Assembly (NCBI RefSeq): GCF_022682495.2 | Contig: NC_071389.1 | Span: 14,499,199-14,563,198, forward strand | Reading direction: 5' to 3' | DNA from: Desmodus rotundus | Taxonomy: Eukaryota; Chordata; Mammalia; Chiroptera; Phyllostomidae | DNA: 64,000 bases | Shown: positions 60,978-64,000 of the stretch, piece by piece | Position numbering within the stretch: position 1 is the first letter of the stretch | How the letters are laid out: each line of letters begins with the position of its first letter | Made by a program: the position numbers and the translations under genes | The notes under the pieces: model-generated | Told to the model about the DNA's origin: nothing | The model's database searches: none | What the model saw: only the letters and a program-made list of their open reading frames with translations

Positions 60978-61640
60978 AGGTCTGTCCGGAAAAAGTCCAG
61001 CCATTGTTAATATAACGAGAACAGTTTGTGCGACACTGATGTGACCTGGCAGCCAAGGAGAGTGGACTGGGATGCGCGTGCGTGAACAATGACTTCATTG
61101 GACTAGTCAGTTGGGGGCGGTAGATGGTATAGATGGTGTACTGTGTGGCTGTTGCATTCAAAATGACTGAGCAAGTAGAGCAACGAATCTGCATCAAATT
61201 TTGCATTAAGCTTGAACATTCCCAGGTGGAAACTATCCGGATGATTCAGAAGGCCGCAGCTGTGGGCAATTGGTGATTGGCAGCTTCATTACAACAATGC
61301 TCCCGCTCCTGCATCATGTCTCGTGCAGAATTTTGGGGGGAAACATCAAATCACCCAGGTGACTCAGTCCCACTACAGCCCGCATTTGGCACCTTGCGAC
61401 TTCTGACTTTCCTCAAAAGTAAAATCACCTTTGAAAGAGAAGAGATTTCAGACCATACGTGAGATTCAAGAAAATATAATGGGGCAGCTGGTGGCAATTA
61501 GGAGAACTGTGTGAGGTCCCAAGGTGCTGACTTTGAAGGGGAGTAAGGCATCACTGTCCTATGTACAATGATTCTTGTATCTTCTTCAATAAATGTCTCT
61601 ATTTTTTCATAGTGTGTGGCTGGATACTTTCCGGACATCT
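60978..61640 (+). mobile_element. Internally deleted mariner (TcMar-mariner)
   Basis: Inverted ends 'tgtccggaaaaagtccagcc' (left, ends 61002) and the complement of 'ggctggatactttccggaca' (right) match at 17 of 20 bases. Inside, the ATG at 61163 begins 'MTEQVEQRICIKFCIKLEH', the start of a mariner transposase, and the frame soon hits a stop. Sequence then jumps to C-terminal motifs ('HQITQVTQSHYSP'-like translation across frame changes). About half of a full-length element is missing. Confidence 0.85.
61163..61276 (+). pseudogene. Mariner transposase remnant, N-terminus
   Basis: About 37 codons of the N-terminal region ('QRICIKFCIKLEHSQVETIR') end in a stop at the deletion junction near 61270. 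The catalytic aspartate-rich core is not readable in one frame. Confidence 0.75.
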
Positions 61641-61644
61641 GCAT

Positions 61645-61835
61645 GCTCTGTACTGTTCTGAGCTTTATGTATGTGAATTCAATGAATCCTGACAACCACC
61701 CCCCAAAGAACATACTATATTCACCCCCATTTTATAGATGAGGGCAACTGAGGCACGGAGTGATTAAATAACCTGCCCAGAGTTATGCAGTTAGTAAGTA
61801 GTAGAGGCAGAATCTGAGCTCAGGCGGTGTGGGTC
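61645..61835 (+). repeat. MIR SINE
   Basis: 'tcacccccattttatagatg', 'agggcaactgaggcacggag', 'taacctgcccagagttatgc' follow MIR. Confidence 0.8.
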
Positions 61836-61999
61836 CAGAGCCCACACCCAGAGTGACCATCCCGCACTACGCTTGTGAACAAGGCCTCCTTGTGAACTCC
61901 ACAGAAACAACCAAAAGGCATTAGGAAAACTATTCGAGCTAGGGTCCCTCCAGTGTGCAAACACGAAGCACTTTGTTGTTCGCACACGTGTTTATTTAG

Positions 62000-62450
62000 C
62001 ACCTATTATGTGCACACCTTGCGCTGGGATAGAATGCAGAGGAAAACAGATGAGGTTCCTGCCTTGCTGGAGCCAACAGTCCAGCGGTGGCACCAGACAT
62101 CAGTTAAGGAATCAACATGAAATTATAGAAATATGTGCAAGAAGGTTCTGATCTAATAGAATGGTCAGAAAAATCATCTTTGAAGAGAAGACAATTGAGC
62201 AGAGATCCGAAGGACAAGCCAGAACTATCTAGGCAAAGAGAGAGTGAGGGGACACCCCTGAGAAAGCATTCCAGGAAGAGGAAATAGGAAGTGCAAAGAT
62301 CCCATAGTGGGAAGAAGCAAGGCTTGCCTAAACGAGGGGACAGAGAGCCCTGAAAAGCATCTGGAAGCCGTGTGGGCCAGAGGAAGCCTTTAGAGCAATG
62401 GAAGTCATTCAGAGGAGTTTAAGTGTACAGAGCGGTGTTTGTAGGAGACC
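62000..62450 (+). repeat. Old interspersed repeat, family not assigned
   Basis: 'cagatgaggttcctgccttg', 'gcattccaggaagaggaaat', 'aggaagtgcaaagatcccat' and 'gtgggccagaggaagccttt' follow the 5' part of the repeat also seen at 10540-11110 and 44530-45110. Confidence 0.55.
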
Positions 62451-63210
62451 CAACCCCATTTCCGTGACCCCCCAAACACACTGAATCATGACAACTGCCT
62501 TATGAGTGAGTCCTGCTCCCCCAACTCTGTAAATGTTGTCATGGGGGAGTAAATGCTGGGGGGATGCTGATGGCCTGGGAGCTTCAGAAAATCTCCAGGT
62601 GCAGCTCTAATCTTGACAGTGTTTCTTCACCTTCTCACGGCCCTGTTTGAAACCTGATGAAAGCTAGCGGTGCCCCTGGCCACCAGAGGACCGTACCCAC
62701 ACACTTCTGAAAGTTCTGCATACTAATATGCAATATCAACTCTTGGGCCTTTTCTGACATCACCTGGGGATGAACCAATTTGAAGCCACCAACAGAGTTT
62801 GTACAGCACACACCGGTTTCAAGATACGTAGGGCCCATCAAGAGATGAAAGCCCGGGGCCTACACATCAACTCCAAGGTCCAACTCTACTTGGTGAGGCA
62901 AAGAGAACGGTGGAGGTTCTCATTGTTGCTTACGTTTGCATTTTCTTGCTTATTAATGAGGTTAAGCATCTTTCTGTACATTTCTTGGCCACTCCGGCTT
63001 CCTCCTCTATGAAAGCTTGCTCCCAGCCCCAGTTTTTCCTCTGCGTCCCTCCTCATTTCGCACATGGGAAACCAAGGCTGGAAAGTCAAGTGACTTGCCA
63101 AAGATCAGTTAACTACTTTTCCATAAAATTATAGGAAACCATGTTACCTTGCTCAAGACAAGCACTCAAGACTTGCTTGTTGAACTGAATTGGAATTAAG
63201 AGAGAGTGAC
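62451..63210. other. Intergenic sequence
   Basis: An L1-like bit lies near 62930-62990 and a MIR-like tail at about 63040-63120. No gene. Confidence 0.4.
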
Positions 63211-63214
63211 CTTG

Positions 63215-63365
63215 AACAAGAGGCAGCATTGGATCTGGGCTCTGGAGTCAGGCAGCCCTGGACGACTCAAACTCTGGCTCTGCCTGGTGTTTGCTGTGTG
63301 GTCTTGGGCAAGCGCTAAGCCTCTCTGAGCCCTGATTTCCTTGTGCAAGTGTAAGAATTTCTATC
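63215..63365 (-). repeat. MIR SINE (reverse)
   Basis: 'gatctgggctctggagtcag', 'gtgtggtcttgggcaagcgc', 'taagcctctctgagccctga' give the inverse MIR order. Confidence 0.8.
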
Positions 63366-63484
63366 CCCGGGACACCCCCCCAGGGCTTGCTCTGTAATCA
63401 CTTATTTTCCTTTCTAGTACCTTCTGGGAGGAATGCAAAATGGCAAGGGCACGGGGTTGTGGGTGGCCAAATTAAGTAGCCAAA

Positions 63485-63745
63485 GGGGTATTGATAGGCT
63501 GAATAAAGACCTCCCGAAAATGTCCAGTCCTGATCCCCGGGACTTGTGAGTGTGTTAGCTTACCTGGTAAAAGGGACTTTGTGCGTGTGATGGAGTTAAG
63601 GGCCTTGGGAAGAAAAGGTGGTCGGGGGGGGGGGCCCAGGGCCATCACAAGCTTTTCTGTAAGACCCAGAAGGAATCCCAGAGGTCAGGGAGGAGAGATG
63701 TGAGGACAGAATGATGCACTTGGGGGATGGAGGAAGAGGTCACGA
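63485..63745 (+). mobile_element. MaLR/MLT1-type LTR fragment
   Basis: 'gtattgataggctgaataaa', 'aaaatgtccagtcctgatcc', 'gttagcttacctggtaaaag' and 'ggacagaatgatgcacttgg' follow an MLT1-type LTR. Confidence 0.55.
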
Positions 63746-63799
63746 AACTAGCCTCTATTCTGAACGAGGAAAGAGATGTGAATTTGTGGTGAAAAAATA

Positions 63800-63995
63800 A
63801 TAACAGCTCTTTTTAAAAAGTGATTATTTGGTACCAAATAGTGTTCAAAACCCTTGTTTCAAATGATCGCATTTAATCCTCATCTCCCCAAGGGAGGTGA
63901 AAATCAACTAAGAGATCAGAGACCCAGCAAGTGAAAGTAATCTAGTCACATTAAGCCAGTGGAGGAGTGGGATTTGAACCCAAGCCCACTCATCA
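63800..63995 (+). repeat. MIR SINE, at the window edge
   Basis: 'tttaatcctcatctccccaa', 'gaggagtgggatttgaaccc' follow MIR. Confidence 0.6.
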
Positions 63996-64000
63996 CTAAA

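Overview
The window is mammalian nuclear DNA, most probably from a bat. At least eight copies of a tRNA-derived SINE with the VES signature (a head close to 'ccctggctggtgtggctcag', a B-box-like 'ggtttgattcc' and a pyrimidine-rich tail) lie in both orientations, and VES elements are known from yangochiropteran bats. Typical mammalian elements (MIR, L2, old L1, MaLR LTRs, Tigger, hAT/Charlie) and a HAL1/L1 type with a bat-like 3' end fit the same picture. There are no operons, CRISPR arrays or prokaryotic features.

One functional protein-coding gene is supported: IFNLR1, the ligand-specific chain of the type III interferon (interferon-lambda) receptor. It lies on the minus strand between about 21.75 kb (5' end) and 3.93 kb (stop), with a probable 3' UTR running on towards about 1.5 kb. 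I could define all seven coding exons with consistent splice sites and phases: 21669-21726, 17584-17707, 9826-10013, 7673-7815, 6000-6159, 5571-5692 and 3927-4670. They sum to 1539 nt, or 512 residues. The signal peptide, two fibronectin-type domains, single membrane span, JAK1-type Box 1 and three cytoplasmic tyrosines are all present. Exon 1 sits in a CpG-rich promoter with a CCAAT box, a 21-G run and a short upstream ORF whose stop lies one base before the start codon.

Introns hold old repeats: a long pyrimidine tract in intron 3, a heavily nested MaLR LTR with internal region in intron 2 (interrupted by a Tigger-type transposon and three VES copies), and a candidate solo ERV LTR in intron 1.

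From 22 to 64 kb I see no functional gene. This is the intergenic DNA upstream of IFNLR1; in other mammals GRHL3 lies further out on that side. It contains a full-length HAL1 retroelement with a target-site duplication (24.3-26.3 kb), a processed PTP4A1 pseudogene with a destroyed catalytic loop (about 31.4-33.5 kb), two hAT-type MITEs near 35 kb, a perfect 19-bp inverted repeat enclosing CRE-like and CCAAT motifs (41.05-41.14 kb), a five-unit minisatellite, a 330-bp GGT/GAT repeat, a Charlie/MER20/VES nest (54.2-55.0 kb) and an internally deleted mariner (61 kb). I found no new multi-gene system; the best leads are regulatory or evolutionary. Repeat family names and human comparisons come from memory, not from a database search.
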